From positions 806,001 through 870,000 of the forward strand of contig JBCAMK010000001.1 of the NCBI GenBank assembly GCA_038503065.1: 64,000 nt of DNA, in the 5' to 3' direction. The translations under genes were made by a program, and so were the position numbers. The stretch is from Paragyromitra xinjiangensis (taxonomy: Eukaryota > Ascomycota > Pezizomycetes > Pezizales > Discinaceae). Positions within the stretch are counted from its first letter, which is position 1. Each line of letters opens with the position of its first letter. The notes below the pieces were generated by a model, which ran no database searches, was not told where the DNA came from, and saw only the letters and a list, made by a program, of their open reading frames with translations. This document shows positions 35,751-46,585 of the stretch, piece after piece.

Positions 35751-35826
35751 CTCGTCCCCAGCCCCATACACGCAGCTTGCTCTACGATGCGCAGCAGCCA
35801 TAGGCAGTAGGGGATGGGAACGAGCC
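35751..35826. repeat. Stem-loop containing dispersed 45-bp repeat, copy B
   Basis: Arms CTCGTCCCCAGCCCC (35751-35765) and GGGGATGGGAACGAG (35810-35824) pair with two mismatches around a 44-nt loop. Positions 35782-35826 match copy A at 13638-13682 at 42 of 45 bases. A shorter related stretch may lie at 38697-38722. The design suggests a small mobile stem-loop element. Confidence 0.65.
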
Positions 35827-36506
35827 CAAGTCCGTGATACCCTACCCTCGCGTCCAGATGACTAGAGTCAGAATTTCTCGTTGAAATCCATTCTTTCCCT
35901 AAGATCATCCTCCTTCCCTATCTCCGCGGTGAATAGTACTCTATATTGCGGTATTTTAAGGGAAAAAGGTTTAATGACTGTCTATGGTGAGATAGGAGCA
36001 TCGTCTCAAGGCTTCTCAATCTAGGATAGTAACAGACAAACATATAACCGGTAAAGGATTTAATAGTTACCAGTTTCACGCGGAGGGGAGGAGGACACTG
36101 ATAAACTCTAGCATCACGATCTTTTGGTCTTAGAGAATTACACCCATGCATCAGTAGCGTTTTGGGGGGCTTGGCCTTGGGAATTACATGCTTCTACGGC
36201 TCGGGATGCTCTGGCTGCGGAAGAAGCCCAGCTAATCTGCTCACAAGGAAGGTAATCCCTAACCGCTAGGGGGCGTACAGTATAAAAATGCATTCGCCTA
36301 CCATTCTGCGGAATTCAAACCAAGAAATCAGCCGCCAGGGCCTCTCGGTATTACCCTCCCTCCTCTCCTAAGAGATAGGTCGTTCATCCACTGTTGCTTC
36401 TCTTCCTTCTCCCATCACCTCCTATCCATCCACCCACCCATCCATCTTTCATCCCCATTATCTACCACCTACCACCTAAACACTTAGCATCAAACTGGAC
36501 AATCTC

Positions 36507-36804
36507 CAAGAAGAGGATATTACGGCCATCTAGTTTTTGATAAAAAATAGATGGCTAACACATGTCTAGAAGCGCCTAACAGACGGACCTCTATGCATTC
36601 TAATTGAGATATTTGGCTTATACTAATCTAAGTAGCGCATTACTGAGACAGAATTCGATGATTCGACAATTCAGCTAAGGTATTTGAGCGAGACTAACAA
36701 AGCAGCGGCTACGGGGCCACCAGAGTTTACCATGTAGTCATTTCATGGTAAGAATCCTCACCCCTTCATTTGGTTTGTATTCCGGTCGTGATATCCTCTT
36801 CTTG
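36507..36804 (+). repeat. Inverted-repeat element, right copy (plus orientation)
   Basis: Arms 36507-36527 and 36784-36804 pair over 21 bases with two G-U pairs. Weaker complementarity runs outwards to about 36485 and 36830 (TTAGCATCAAAC against GTTTGGTGCTAA). An inner hairpin CCATCT/AGATGG (36526-36554) and the core GAGACTAACA...CAGCGGCTACGGGG match the left copy at 29178-29399. The two copies are in opposite orientation and bracket NOC2-ESF1. Confidence 0.7.
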
Positions 36805-37199
36805 TTCGGGATTTGGTTTGGTGCTAAAGGTACGTTGATTCTCTCCCTTCTGTTCTTTTGCGTTTGCCTTTTATTCCTTGTTCCTAATACACTAACTCGG
36901 ACCCGTTCGTTTTTTTTTCCAACCTTTCTCTTTGTCTTTCCTTTCGTCTTTCATCGTGTTAGTATCCCTATCAATCCTCTTGGTTTGCCTTTGTTGGATG
37001 TTATTGGCCGCCTGTTTACCCTTCCTTTCTTAGTTGTCTGTATTTTGGCACACGGGTTTTCAGGGACTATTGCACGAGTACATATATATGGATATGATCA
37101 TGCTAGGCATAACTAATCCATTCGTTTCCTGCCTTCCTACATCCCACTGCTTTCAACAGGTACAATTTTGTCTCATCGAGTGATAATCTATGATCCTAT

Positions 37200-38190
37200 C
37201 TATTTTGCGGCAGTAGCCTTCGGGGGCCACGTATACCCGCCCTCTTCACTATTCTTCCCGCTAACAAGCAACTCCTTGATGACTTCATTCGCACCCCTCG
37301 GCTTCCTTCCCAACAACTTCTCCAGCGTTGGATCGACCTCATCCGTCTCCCCATCCGAGAACGCTTTGAAAGTGGTCGCCCACTTTTTTGCAAACCACTC
37401 TGGCCTTTGCCCTGTTGCAACAACTCGCTTCACATACTCTTCCCCAGACAAAACCTCAAAGTCCAGAGGTGTATCGTGAACCTCCTTAATAAGGTCTACA
37501 ATCTGCGTGAGGGTGATTGTGGAAGGGCCAGTAAAGAGGACAGTAGCATTAAGGTACTCGGGGGAATCAGAAAGAAGAAGACGTGCATTGCCTTCAGCGA
37601 GCTCGGTGCGCGTAGCAAAAGGAATAGGGCCGTCGCCGGGGATAATAATAGATGTGGTGCTGGGATTCCAGGAGAAGAGGACGGGGAAGGCCTCGGTGTA
37701 AGTGGTTTCGCGGATGATTGTGTACGGGAGGCCGGAGCTGTTTGTTTGTATCAGTCTGCTGATATCCTTGTGTCTTAGATGAGAGGTATACGTACGCTTT
37801 AATAAGTTCCTCGGAATCTAAATGTGCCTGCTGCAACGCACTGACCGTCTTCTCTTTGCTCCCACAGATTCCTAAACTGGTGTAGAGCACATGCCCTACG
37901 CCAGCCTTTACACACGCATCGATTGCGTTCTTGTGCTGCTTGAAACGTAGCTCATCATCGAAAGAGCTACTAGATATAATAAGGACTTTTGAGGCACCGG
38001 CGAAGGCTGTTTCAAGGGTTTCAGGCTTCGTAAAGTCGGCTTCGCGGAATGTAACACTAGGGATGTCTGGGGCACGGGAAATATCACGCGTGGTCCCGAT
38101 GATGGAGGTGGAAGGTGTGGAGAAGGTGGAAAGGAATTCGAGAGTTGCGCGGCCGAGGCCACCGGTAGCGCCAGTAACTATGATGCTCAT
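37200..38190 (-). CDS. NmrA-like NAD(P)-binding oxidoreductase
   Basis: Two exons: 38190-37796 and 37737-37200, 58-nt intron; 310 residues. The N-terminus MSIIVTGATGGLGRATLEFL is a Rossmann dinucleotide-binding motif (GATGGLG, residues 6-12). HVLYTSLGICGSKE, then LIKASGLPYTIIRETTYTEAFPVLF, and LLSDSPEYLNATVLFTGPSTITLTQIVDLI follow the layout of NmrA / quinone oxidoreductase-2-like atypical short-chain dehydrogenases, which use NAD(P)H on quinone-like substrates or act as redox sensors. The catalytic YxxxK of classical SDRs is not evident, as usual for this subgroup. An upstream in-frame ATG at 38244 would add 18 residues before the motif; 38190 is preferred because the beta-alpha-beta fold normally begins at once. 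Substrate unknown. Confidence 0.85.
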
Positions 38191-39171
38191 TTTTGATTGA
38201 GATTGGGAGGGTAAAGACTTGTTTTGTATGTTTAGATAGAGCAATAGTGGGGCTTTTTGGTCGAGATGAGTAGTGGATTTGATGGTAGTGGATTTGGTGA
38301 TGAAGGGGAAGTCAACAGGATATTGGGGAAGTTTATATACTGTTTGTTGACTCTTCTATAAGGCTACACATCAGTAAGTAATTCAGCAATGGGAAAGATA
38401 TGTTAGGGGTTTAGTCTAAGGTCTTAGGTAGTTGTGTGTGCATATTGGCGGTAAATACCGTATATGGAATCGGTACAGAGTAGGTATGGTAAGAACATCA
38501 GTTGTTTATGTCTAGAGGTTTATCGGCCGAGTGCTCGATGGCCCCCATGGGATTAAGAATTGGGCCAGGAACTGAAACATGCAGAAGTTTATATTAGAGT
38601 TTGTTTTCACAACAAGAGGTCTATGACACATTCTGTGATTACTTTCATCTCAGAGCTTGTGGGTGTGACGAAGGCCTACTGGTGCTCCCCTCGCTTGCAG
38701 GTAGTAGGGATGGGAATAGGCCTAGGTTCGTATTCCCAGGTACGTGTAGTAGTACAATATAGTACACGTACATGTAGTGTGGGGGCACAGGGATCTGAAG
38801 CCTCGTTCTAATTTATTTGAGCGTGACGGCTGGGTTAAGGCATATAGTGTCACGTGCGCGCTGCAACCATCCGCTAGAAACGCGCAACCAATCCCAGGGA
38901 AGGCTGGTCGTCGCCCACTCACATAGCTCAGAGCTTTAAAATTCTAACACTAAACTTCCCACCACCAAACAACCCAGCAAACAACCATCACCAACTATCC
39001 TTAGTGCTCCATCTCCCAGAAGCTTGCGTACATATCAGTCACAGACGCCAGCTATCCATTTGCCGGCCTTTCCCTCCTACCACCCCCCCCCCCCCGACTC
39101 TCCCCCACCCAAGAATTGGAGACCCTGTTACTACTGCTTTGTCGGAGTCCAGCATCATCACCAAGCATCCG
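38191..39171. other. Divergent intergenic region (NmrA-like / phosphatase)
   Basis: This roughly 1-kb interval lies between two outward-facing starts. It holds a TACATGTA palindrome at 38769, an 8-bp inverted repeat TGGGAATA...TATTCCCA near 38711-38738 overlapping a possible third relative of the dispersed 45-bp repeat, and a run of C residues at about 39083-39096 in the phosphatase leader. The phosphatase frame stays open upstream of its ATG to about 39004 but without another ATG. Confidence 0.45.
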
Positions 39172-40149
39172 ATGGCTAGTGCCACAGCCCCATCCCCAGG
39201 GAACTCTCACCAACCCAATAACGCCTACACCGCTGGCCTCCCCGCACCTCCTCGCATCCTCATCCCCCCCCCAACACTCAACCCTGAAATTCGCCAATTC
39301 GATGGCTCAGACACTCAGCCATCCTTGGAGCATATGGTTGTGTATCCAGAGTCATCTGTGCTCCCCACCTCCCTCCAGGATTGGAAATACGAATCCCGTC
39401 GCGAAGCACAACAAATTCTGACCCACCTTTGGCTAGGCCCGTTGTCCGCTGCCCGGTCGATAGATTTCATCAAGCGCGAAAACATCACCCTCCTCCTCGC
39501 CGTCCGTTCCGCCATGACCGCTAAGGCAAACCTTCTAGCCACACAGCTGCCTGGTGTCAAGTTTGCGAGTATTGATGTCTCCGGGAATCAAGAACTTATT
39601 GGTCGATTCCAGCGTGCGACAGACATAATCGACGAACACTACCTCTCTGGTCTAGGCGAAAACCGTCCTGCAAACTTATCTGGTCCTATCGACGGACGTG
39701 AACTTTACGCCTATCAGCGAAACTATTTCCAAGCAAACCGCAGCCTCCCTCCTGGTGGTAAAACGCTGCTCTTCTGTGAATCCGGCAATGAACGCTCTGC
39801 GGCTGTTGCTGCCGCATACATAATGCAGCACCTCGGCGGCACAGCCGTGCAGGCTATTCAGCATGTGCAGAGCCGTCGGTTTTGCGTGTGTTTTGACGAT
39901 TCTATGAAGTGGCTTCTTCAGAGTTACGAGCCTATATGGATGGCAAGAAGACAGGCGTTTCTGGGTAATAAGGCGAATGGGCAGATGGGCCTTGGCCAGC
40001 CAGGGAGCAGAGGGGTGAGCCCACAAAGGGGCGATAAGAAGAGGACACTAGATGAGTATGATGATGAGGATGGGGAAAGTCCGACACAGCCTGGTCATAG
40101 GCTAAACGCACCGTTTGCGGACGGCGAGGTGGATATGGAGATGTCATAA
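39172..40149 (+). CDS. Atypical dual-specificity protein phosphatase
   Basis: A single exon of 325 residues. Residues 1-70 are a proline-rich, low-complexity lead. From about 75 the sequence resembles dual-specificity phosphatases: ILTHLWLGPLSAARSIDFIKRENITLLLAVR (strand and helix after the DSP recognition region), FASIDVSGN with Asp135 a possible general acid, and the P-loop FCESGNERS with Cys202 and Arg208 (the CX5R signature), then AAVAAAYIMQHLGGTAVQAIQHVQSRR. The usual His before the catalytic Cys is Phe, and the loop is acidic (Glu203, Glu207) where most members have small or basic residues. This resembles the STYX-type pseudophosphatase branch, except that the Cys is kept. The C-terminus is acidic (DEYDDEDGES). 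Reduced or specialised activity is an inference; the substrate is unknown. Confidence 0.8.
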   Translation: MASATAPSPGNSHQPNNAYTAGLPAPPRILIPPPTLNPEIRQFDGSDTQPSLEHMVVYPESSVLPTSLQDWKYESRREAQQILTHLWLGPLSAARSIDFIKRENITLLLAVRSAMTAKANLLATQLPGVKFASIDVSGNQELIGRFQRATDIIDEHYLSGLGENRPANLSGPIDGRELYAYQRNYFQANRSLPPGGKTLLFCESGNERSAAVAAAYIMQHLGGTAVQAIQHVQSRRFCVCFDDSMKWLLQSYEPIWMARRQAFLGNKANGQMGLGQPGSRGVSPQRGDKKRTLDEYDDEDGESPTQPGHRLNAPFADGEVDMEMS

Positions 40150-41920
40150 AGCTATTCTCGGGGTTCTTTTCGGTGTAGCTGAGTTGGAGCGGGCCACCTT
40201 CAAGGGAGGCGAGATGGTGTTTTGAGGTGTTCGGCTTAATGTTTTTTCTATCATGTCTTGTTGAGTCACTTGAAAATAATTCTACAGCGTTTTCAAAGAA
40301 AACCAAAATATCTTTAGCCTTTTGTGGGCATGGTTCTCTTCCCTGCTTCCCGATTTCCTTCATCCTCCATAATTTAGGTTGTGATTATTATTATTTCCTT
40401 TTAGTATTGGGAGGTTTGCGTTCGGTGTTTTTTTATATACCCTTTTATTTCGGGTGTCTACAAACAGGGCACATACGTGTAATTGTATTCAAATTTTTAT
40501 AGTAGTTTATTTGGGTGCCCTGGCATGGTTTTGTTGAAACTCTATAGATTTGGAAAATATTATGGCTATTTTATTTTCTTACCAGGAGGGCTTTCTCCCC
40601 TCGTGCTAGGGAGCTACAGAAACTGATGGGGTGGCGCAGGTTATGAAAACATGAAGTCCAAGATGGGGGCGGGAGAAGGCTGGGTGATTTACCTTTTGTC
40701 GTAACCAGCTCACATTCATCATAAAGTTATCGTCACTGGAATAAAAAATCAAGGGGAGAATTGGCGGGGCCCTCACCCGTCCTGTCGTACACCATAGTCA
40801 CACTTCCGGTTTTCGGTCTGCATGCTAGTTAGGACTCTAGCTCCGGTAGGGGGTGCTGGGGGTCTGACATTGTGTCTGGGTAAGATTCTGGGGTTATATA
40901 CTGGATTTTTGCGTGTGTGTGTAATATTTTGTCAAAACCCTTCTCAAGCATGGATGATCTCGAGTGAGAATTGGTGAATGGATTCCGTCAGTCGTGTTGT
41001 TACCCGGCCGCGCTACTTCGCTAAGGAGTAAAATTATTTAAGGTCGAACGACACCATCTCCACAAAGCAACACCGCACCAACAAACCTTTCATCTCTTTA
41101 TGCTGCAATTGCGGTCAAGTACTAATGATTTTGGTAAGACTTTCCTCCACTATCTCCCTAATACTACATCCTAGCCTCCAGTTCACGCGGGTCTTCAATG
41201 ATGAACATAATGAGTTCTGCAATGCTAAGTGCGGATTTGCTGTTTTCTTCTTTTCTTGGGATTGGCCCCGTTTCGGCGGGGATCCTCTTTCAGGAGGGAG
41301 TCTTTGGCTTTTCTGTGATATGCGGATTAACTAATCTACACTTGATCTGACTTTACCCGCATCTTTCTATGCTGTTTTTACGTCTTTTCTGTTGGTTGCG
41401 TAATTGGTGGGGTAGTGCTAATTCTTATTGGTAAGCCTAGGTGTTTTAGTATTCTGATGGAACGGTGGGCGGAATGTCACACGGGTGTCACACGGGGTCA
41501 CTAGTGCGGGTTTCGGCCGCGACGTGTGTTGTAGTTGAAAACAGATTGGCTATTTGGCGGGTTAGACATACATCGTCTCCGTTTTCACTGTACATAGTTT
41601 TCGAATAGAGATCTCGGTTCCAATGCGATGAGGGAATCTAATCTTCAAGGTGTTCACGAGGATTTGCGGCTCCGTTCAGTCACTAGCCTCGTTGAGCAAA
41701 TGGCATGTTTGTTTCCACGATCTAACAACTTCAGATTCCGAGCCCCAGCTTCAGCGTTACATCTTGGTAATCAAAACGCGAACTCACGTGGCTGTGATTC
41801 CGTCTCGCCGGGTAACCTTGATGGACGCGGCTCCCCGCTTAATAACCCCGCCATTTGGGAATTGTGTTTTATTTGTGTCTAAAACATCATACTTCAATTG
41901 CTATTTGAAGATTCTTCAAG
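40150..41920. other. Gene-free interval
   Basis: This 1.8-kb interval lies between the phosphatase and the Rossmann protein. The first 400 bases are T-rich and likely 3' UTR. Around 41030-41350 there is a TATA-like ATTATTTAAGG, a C/A-rich leader and a GTAAGA site at 41135, which could mark a spliced non-coding transcript or just a chance promoter-like layout. Open frames are under 100 codons and without motifs. Confidence 0.4.
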
Positions 41921-42823
41921 ATGCAGATGCCAAGGCCAATTGATGTCGATATGGAACAAACTTCAATTCCTCCTACCGCTGCTCCAATCAGAAGAGCATC
42001 TCATTCCTCTGAAGCAGTTCAGGTGTTGATACTTGGAGCTGGCTGGACTTCGACATTTCTTATCCCTTTACTCGAAGCAGAGTCCATTTCGTATGTAGCT
42101 ACAACTCGAGCCGGCTCTCCAACCACAATTCCCTTTACTTTCGATCCTACATCATCTAATCCAAATCCCTACCTCCAGCTCCCCCCCGCAAGCTGCATTA
42201 TTATTGCATTCCCCATCAAAGGATTAGGGGCTTCCAAAACTCTGACTTCTCTCTACGCTCAAACCCACCCTACCATACGTGCCGATTTCATTCAGCTCGG
42301 ATCTACCGGAATCTGGGCGGAGAATGCGGGTTTTGCAAACCGCCATACACCTCCGGACCCTACAAACCCGCGTGCAATTGCCGAAAACGAGCTTCTATCT
42401 CTCGGCGGTGCGGTACTCAACCTCAGTGGTCTTTGGGGTGGTGAGCGGAATCCCAAGAACTGGGTTTCCCGCGTGGCCCCGACTAAAGAAGCACTTGCGG
42501 AAAAGAACTCGGTGCACTTGATTCATGGGATTGATGTGTCCTATGCGATTGTGGCTCTTATGCGGAGGTTTACGCCGGGGGAGAGATGGCTGCTGACAGA
42601 TCTGCGTGTGTATGATTGGTGGGATTTGGCATGTGCGTGGGGGGATGGAGGGATAACTTCGGCGGGAAGGGTTGGGAGACAGCCGGAATGGGTGCTAGAG
42701 TTGATGCTTCAGAAAGGGGTGAGGAGTTTACCGAGGAGTGCGGAGTTGTTAGGGAGGGGACTGGATAGTACGGAGTTTTGGAGGTATTTCGGGCTGATGC
42801 CTGTGAGGCCTTTGAACTTCTGA
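41921..42823 (+). CDS. Rossmann-fold NAD(P)-binding protein (YeeZ-like)
   Basis: An intron-free gene of 300 residues. After a 33-residue lead, VQVLILGAGWTSTFLIPLLEAE (34-55) is a dinucleotide-binding beta-alpha-beta with GAGWTS in the glycine loop. TTIPFTFDP, then SCIIIAFPIKGLG, then FIQLGSTGIW, NLSGLWGGERNPKNWV and VHLIHGIDVSYAIVALMRRF follow the order of the atypical short-chain dehydrogenases related to bacterial YeeZ. Many fungal members are annotated only as NAD(P)-binding proteins. The final WVLELM...LGRGLDSTEFWRYFGLMP matches the C-terminus of such homologues. No catalytic Tyr-Lys pair is obvious, so the reaction is unknown. The start is the first ATG of the frame; a second one three codons later is equally possible. 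Confidence 0.75.
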   Translation: MQMPRPIDVDMEQTSIPPTAAPIRRASHSSEAVQVLILGAGWTSTFLIPLLEAESISYVATTRAGSPTTIPFTFDPTSSNPNPYLQLPPASCIIIAFPIKGLGASKTLTSLYAQTHPTIRADFIQLGSTGIWAENAGFANRHTPPDPTNPRAIAENELLSLGGAVLNLSGLWGGERNPKNWVSRVAPTKEALAEKNSVHLIHGIDVSYAIVALMRRFTPGERWLLTDLRVYDWWDLACAWGDGGITSAGRVGRQPEWVLELMLQKGVRSLPRSAELLGRGLDSTEFWRYFGLMPVRPLNF

Positions 42824-43142
42824 TGGGATGTGGCGTTGTGGGGTTTAGGTTTACTTGACTGTGGTATGTTGAGCTTTTCTTGCTAAAATAAACTTTTTTG
42901 TGCTGTTACGATAATTCTTCTGTTGCAAAGGGTCTTTAAATTCTACTTTTCCTTTTGTAGATTTATTTGTACACTATTGGTAGATGGCTTTGCATTGAGA
43001 GGAGATGGATCACAAATTCTGCATACCAAGAATTCATTTCACATTTTTAATTTCGTAATCAAGGTGTCAACCCAAAATATCGGCCATTAAGTTCATGAGT
43101 TACATTTTATAACCAGTATTAGCTAAACCCTACGCGAAAGAA
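42824..43142. other. Convergent 3' interval
   Basis: This 319-bp interval between the stops of the Rossmann protein and the beta-galactosidase is T/A-rich and should hold both 3' UTRs. I see no other feature. Confidence 0.5.
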
Positions 43143-46100
43143 CTACGCATACTGGTGGCGATTTTGATTGTATGGCGGCCGAATATCGTCGGAATTAAAC
43201 CGGGAGCTGAATGAGCTCTCATAGATACCCCCTACCACCCACTGGTAATTTAGAGTCACCGGTGAGTTATCTTGCACATTCCACACACTGACTGCGAATG
43301 TGTTCTTGCCATTATAATTCAAAACCCCCGGAGGAACTGGAAAATCAATTTGATTTCCGACTTGTGGTATATACTACAAGGTGTTAGTTGCTGTTACTTG
43401 GTAAAATGGCACAAGTTTAGGCTCAAACCTTGCCGTATTGATAACCGTTGACCCATAGTTGAACTCTTAATTTTTGCCTAGAGGGCGAGCCGATTCGGAT
43501 GTGGAGTGGGACATCGTAGCCCTCAGGGATAGAGAAGCTGACTTCTTTGCGGAAGAATGTCACGGTAGCATTCGAGACTGTCATGGTATTTGTCGACGGC
43601 CATTTTGATGAATCGAATCCGTTCAGGTGCCATCCAACCCTCTCTGCCAATAATCCACCTAGGCATAGTGTAAGCGTTTAGAAACGACGAACTTGTAGGA
43701 AATATTATTACCCTCGTTATAAGGACCTCGGACAGGGTCAATGTTATCGGTCCCTCCCGCGTTTCCTTGAATGGTCCACTTTGTAAAGCCAGCGGGTTGG
43801 GTGCCAGTAAGTGCCACATTATAAATACCACGATAATTCAGCGCCCCGCTGGTCTGGTCTTTGCCGTTATGGTCCATCAAGATCGCCAAGAAGTTCTCTT
43901 TGTTTGACCTCACTGAACCTGCTGGAAATGTCCAACTGCTTGTGCCAGCAGACGCCATGCTACCTGTCCACGAACCGACGAACTTTCCGTTTAAGTATGC
44001 TGAGTAGCCTCCTGCCACACCGAACTGAAGGTTCATAGACACTCCAGTTGTTGAGTTGCTAGCGGGGAATCTGCCACGGAAAAGAACGTATCCGTGGAAG
44101 AAACCATAGTCGTCTGCATAAAGCACGGGGTAGTATGCGGGCTTTGTTGGATTTGGTGTGGATGTTTTGTTTGCGATAATCCATTTGGAGTCGTCGTAAT
44201 CTGGGAATACCTCTGGAAGTGAGTCTGCATATTTCCAGCTACCGGTGTTGAGTTGAGAGAGTATATCCGCTTCAGTGAGTTTAGGTCCGGGAAGGGTGGC
44301 TTCAAGGGTTCCGGCCTTCTTTCTGGAGACCTTAGGAATCTTTTTGCCATTCCAAGTTAAGGTTTTTATGTTTGCTGGGGCGTGGACAATCAAGTCGGTT
44401 TCACTGTCTGTATCGCCCTCCAATTGAAGTTCATCCCTGGATATTGCAACCTTTCGAACAAGTCTAGGGCCATAGACAATGATGTTCTTGTCTAACCCTG
44501 CTAACGGGTCTTTACTGAGCTTAGGAACCCAGGTCTTCCATGCAACACCTCTGTCAACCATAACGACCTTGAACCCGTTAAATTGGACAACTGAGGTTCC
44601 AGCTTCCTGGTTAAAGTTGACAACCATCACTCCACTTGCTGTTTTATGAAAAGTGATGCTGCATCCACTGCAGAGTTGAAGTATATCTTTCTTGTCATCA
44701 GCTTTGTAGCCTTTGACGACGAACTCTGCAGCTTCGCCGTTGGGGACCCAAAGAGCTAGAATAGGCTCTTTGTCAATAATTGCTGCAGTTAAAACTTCAG
44801 CGGTAGAGTAGAGGAGACTGAATTTTCCGAAAGGGAAGTCCGAGATAAGGATCTTTGCCGCCAGGCCCCAAAGTGAAGCAGTGCCAAATTGGGGGACAGT
44901 GAGGGGACCTTCAGAAGTGGTCATGTTGATAGTGAAGTCATCCTGAGTTGTTGCATTTGATGGAGTGTGACGGAGGACATAGAAACGAGACTTTGTATCT
45001 GGGTTTTCCAAGAGAGAGCAGTTGACGTTTGGTGAACTTGTTAAAGTAATCCCAGCGTATACCCGTTCAGTCTGGGCAAGGTCTCGAGCAATATCAATGA
45101 AGAGACCGAGGGCTTTTCCTTCCCAGAATTTTTCACCGATATCACGCGACTCAGATATGGCGGCAGCATAGTCGTAGCTAGTACCAGAAAGTGGGTATCC
45201 AATGTTACCCCACTGTTTATCGAGTCAGCTGAGCTGAGGAAGGATTAGTGTGAGTGTAAGTGCTTACGTTTGTCCCGCCAAAAAACACATAGATGCTGAT
45301 GATTGTGACCCTCTCGCCAATATTGTGTCGGTACATGATATTGACAAATTCAGAGTTTTGCTGCGATATGCACCCACCCTGCGGCCCTCCCCAGGGATTA
45401 TAGCTGCCACCTTGGAACTCGGGTATATACGGGGGTTCTAAGGCCTATCAACAAATGTTGGATATTCTTGGAAAAATTCGGTTTACTCACGATTCTTCGC
45501 AGACTCGAGAAAATAGTCATAGTAATAAGCTACGGTGTACGGGTATCTACCCCCGCACTCGCTGAGAACGCATGACCAACAATATGGGTATGTGTCAACT
45601 CCAGAGATATCGACAGCACCTCGAGGATCATAATCGGTGCTCCAACCTTTTACATATGTATTTGGATTGTTGTGCGTTAGCGGTACGTAGATTCCGTTCT
45701 TCCGAGCTTGATCTTCTAGTTTCTGTTCTCTGATAAGTACTCAAAGGCGTGGGGTTGCCAGTGGTAATAAACTAGAGACAAACCTGCATATAATCAATGT
45801 TGGCCAAGTTTGGAGGACATGTTTTGCAATCCCCGATTCTCTGACTACTGAACTCATTTTCTATTTGCATCAAAATGAGGTTTCCACCGTTTTGAACCTG
45901 ATAAGGCGCTAATAGCTTTTCGTATGCGTCCATATATGGTGTATAAGCATTAACAAAACGCGTATCATTATTTCTTAATGAACCATAGGCACCTGTAGTG
46001 ACCCACTGTGCGTGCCCGCCGCTATGCGATTCTAGTATGTTTTAGTAGTGGCCAATGACTCGCTTTTTTTTGAGGGCGTACCAGCGTTTACATATGGGCC

Positions 46101-46585
46101 AGGCCGGTATATCACATACATCCCTAGCTCTTCTGCTAATTCTAGAAGTGGCCGTGGATTGTGAGCTGTGCTTTCGAAGTCGAGGTGGCCTTCAGAGGCA
46201 GAATGGTAGCCCCAATGTCCATAGATGGAGAAGGTATTGAAACCGTGAGCCTTCATTTTTTCGAGTATATCACGCCAAAGTTGCGGAACTGGGATTCTCC
46301 TAAAACAAAATGTTTAATGGGCTATTAAGTGACTTTAGAAAGCTACGCCTACCAATAATGCTGCCCGAAAAATTAGTTACTAGAAATCGAGATCGAATCA
46401 TTATTGTTTAGAGTCAGGACACATACGAATTCCCCAGACCATACTACTAATCTCTCACCCTTCACGATCAGACTATAGTGATCCCATTGAATTGCATCCG
46501 TATAGTTGGTGCTACTAATGGACCATGTCGTTTGGGCCCATACTGTCGCTACAAGTGTGAGCGCAAACCAGAAGAGCTTGTTCAT
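43143..46585 (-). CDS. Secreted GH35 beta-galactosidase (LacA-like)
   Basis: Nine exons: 46585-46427, 46360-46353 (8 nt), 46299-46082, 46031-45784, 45722-45491, 45437-45268, 45212-43712, 43658-43429 and 43373-43143; 998 residues, the normal size of fungal LacA. A signal peptide (about 1-18) leads to [23 protein letters not shown] and the (beta/alpha)8 barrel: [19 protein letters not shown] with the acid/base Glu188, DTYPYCW, and [15 protein letters not shown] with the nucleophile Glu295, then FFGGTNWGNIGYP. The remaining 600 residues follow the beta-sandwich domains of the family. It removes terminal beta-galactosyl residues from plant cell-wall polysaccharides or lactose outside the cell. 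All introns are 50-66 nt. The 8-nt second exon (CATTATTG) is required: it supplies HYW and restores frame. Confidence 0.93.

Larger units (their letters stand above)
34606..37199. other. Gene-free interval with repeat elements and a possible small RNA
   Basis: This 2.6-kb interval lies between ESF1 and the NmrA-like gene, whose stop faces ESF1's. No protein gene is supported. It holds a hairpin flanked by CTGA motifs (35275-35345), a short stem-loop with repeat copy B (35751-35826), and the right copy of the inverted-repeat element (36507-36804). Short C/T-rich stretches and GTAAG sites at 35226 and 36747 suggest possible spliced non-coding transcripts, but this is speculative. Confidence 0.45.

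Noticed and set aside
36745..37116. Hydrophobic 123-codon frame near the right inverted-repeat copy
   Set aside because: The hydrophobicity comes from T/C-rich DNA. The first part is the arm of the repeat and the rest has no family match.
41198..41350. C/D-box snoRNA candidate (ATGATGA ... CTGA)
   Set aside because: A perfect C box is present, but the nearest D box is about 150 nt away and the flanks form only a 4-bp stem. This is probably chance.
41628..41882. Short frames just upstream of the Rossmann protein
   Set aside because: They overlap each other in different frames, lack motifs and most likely belong to the 5' leader.
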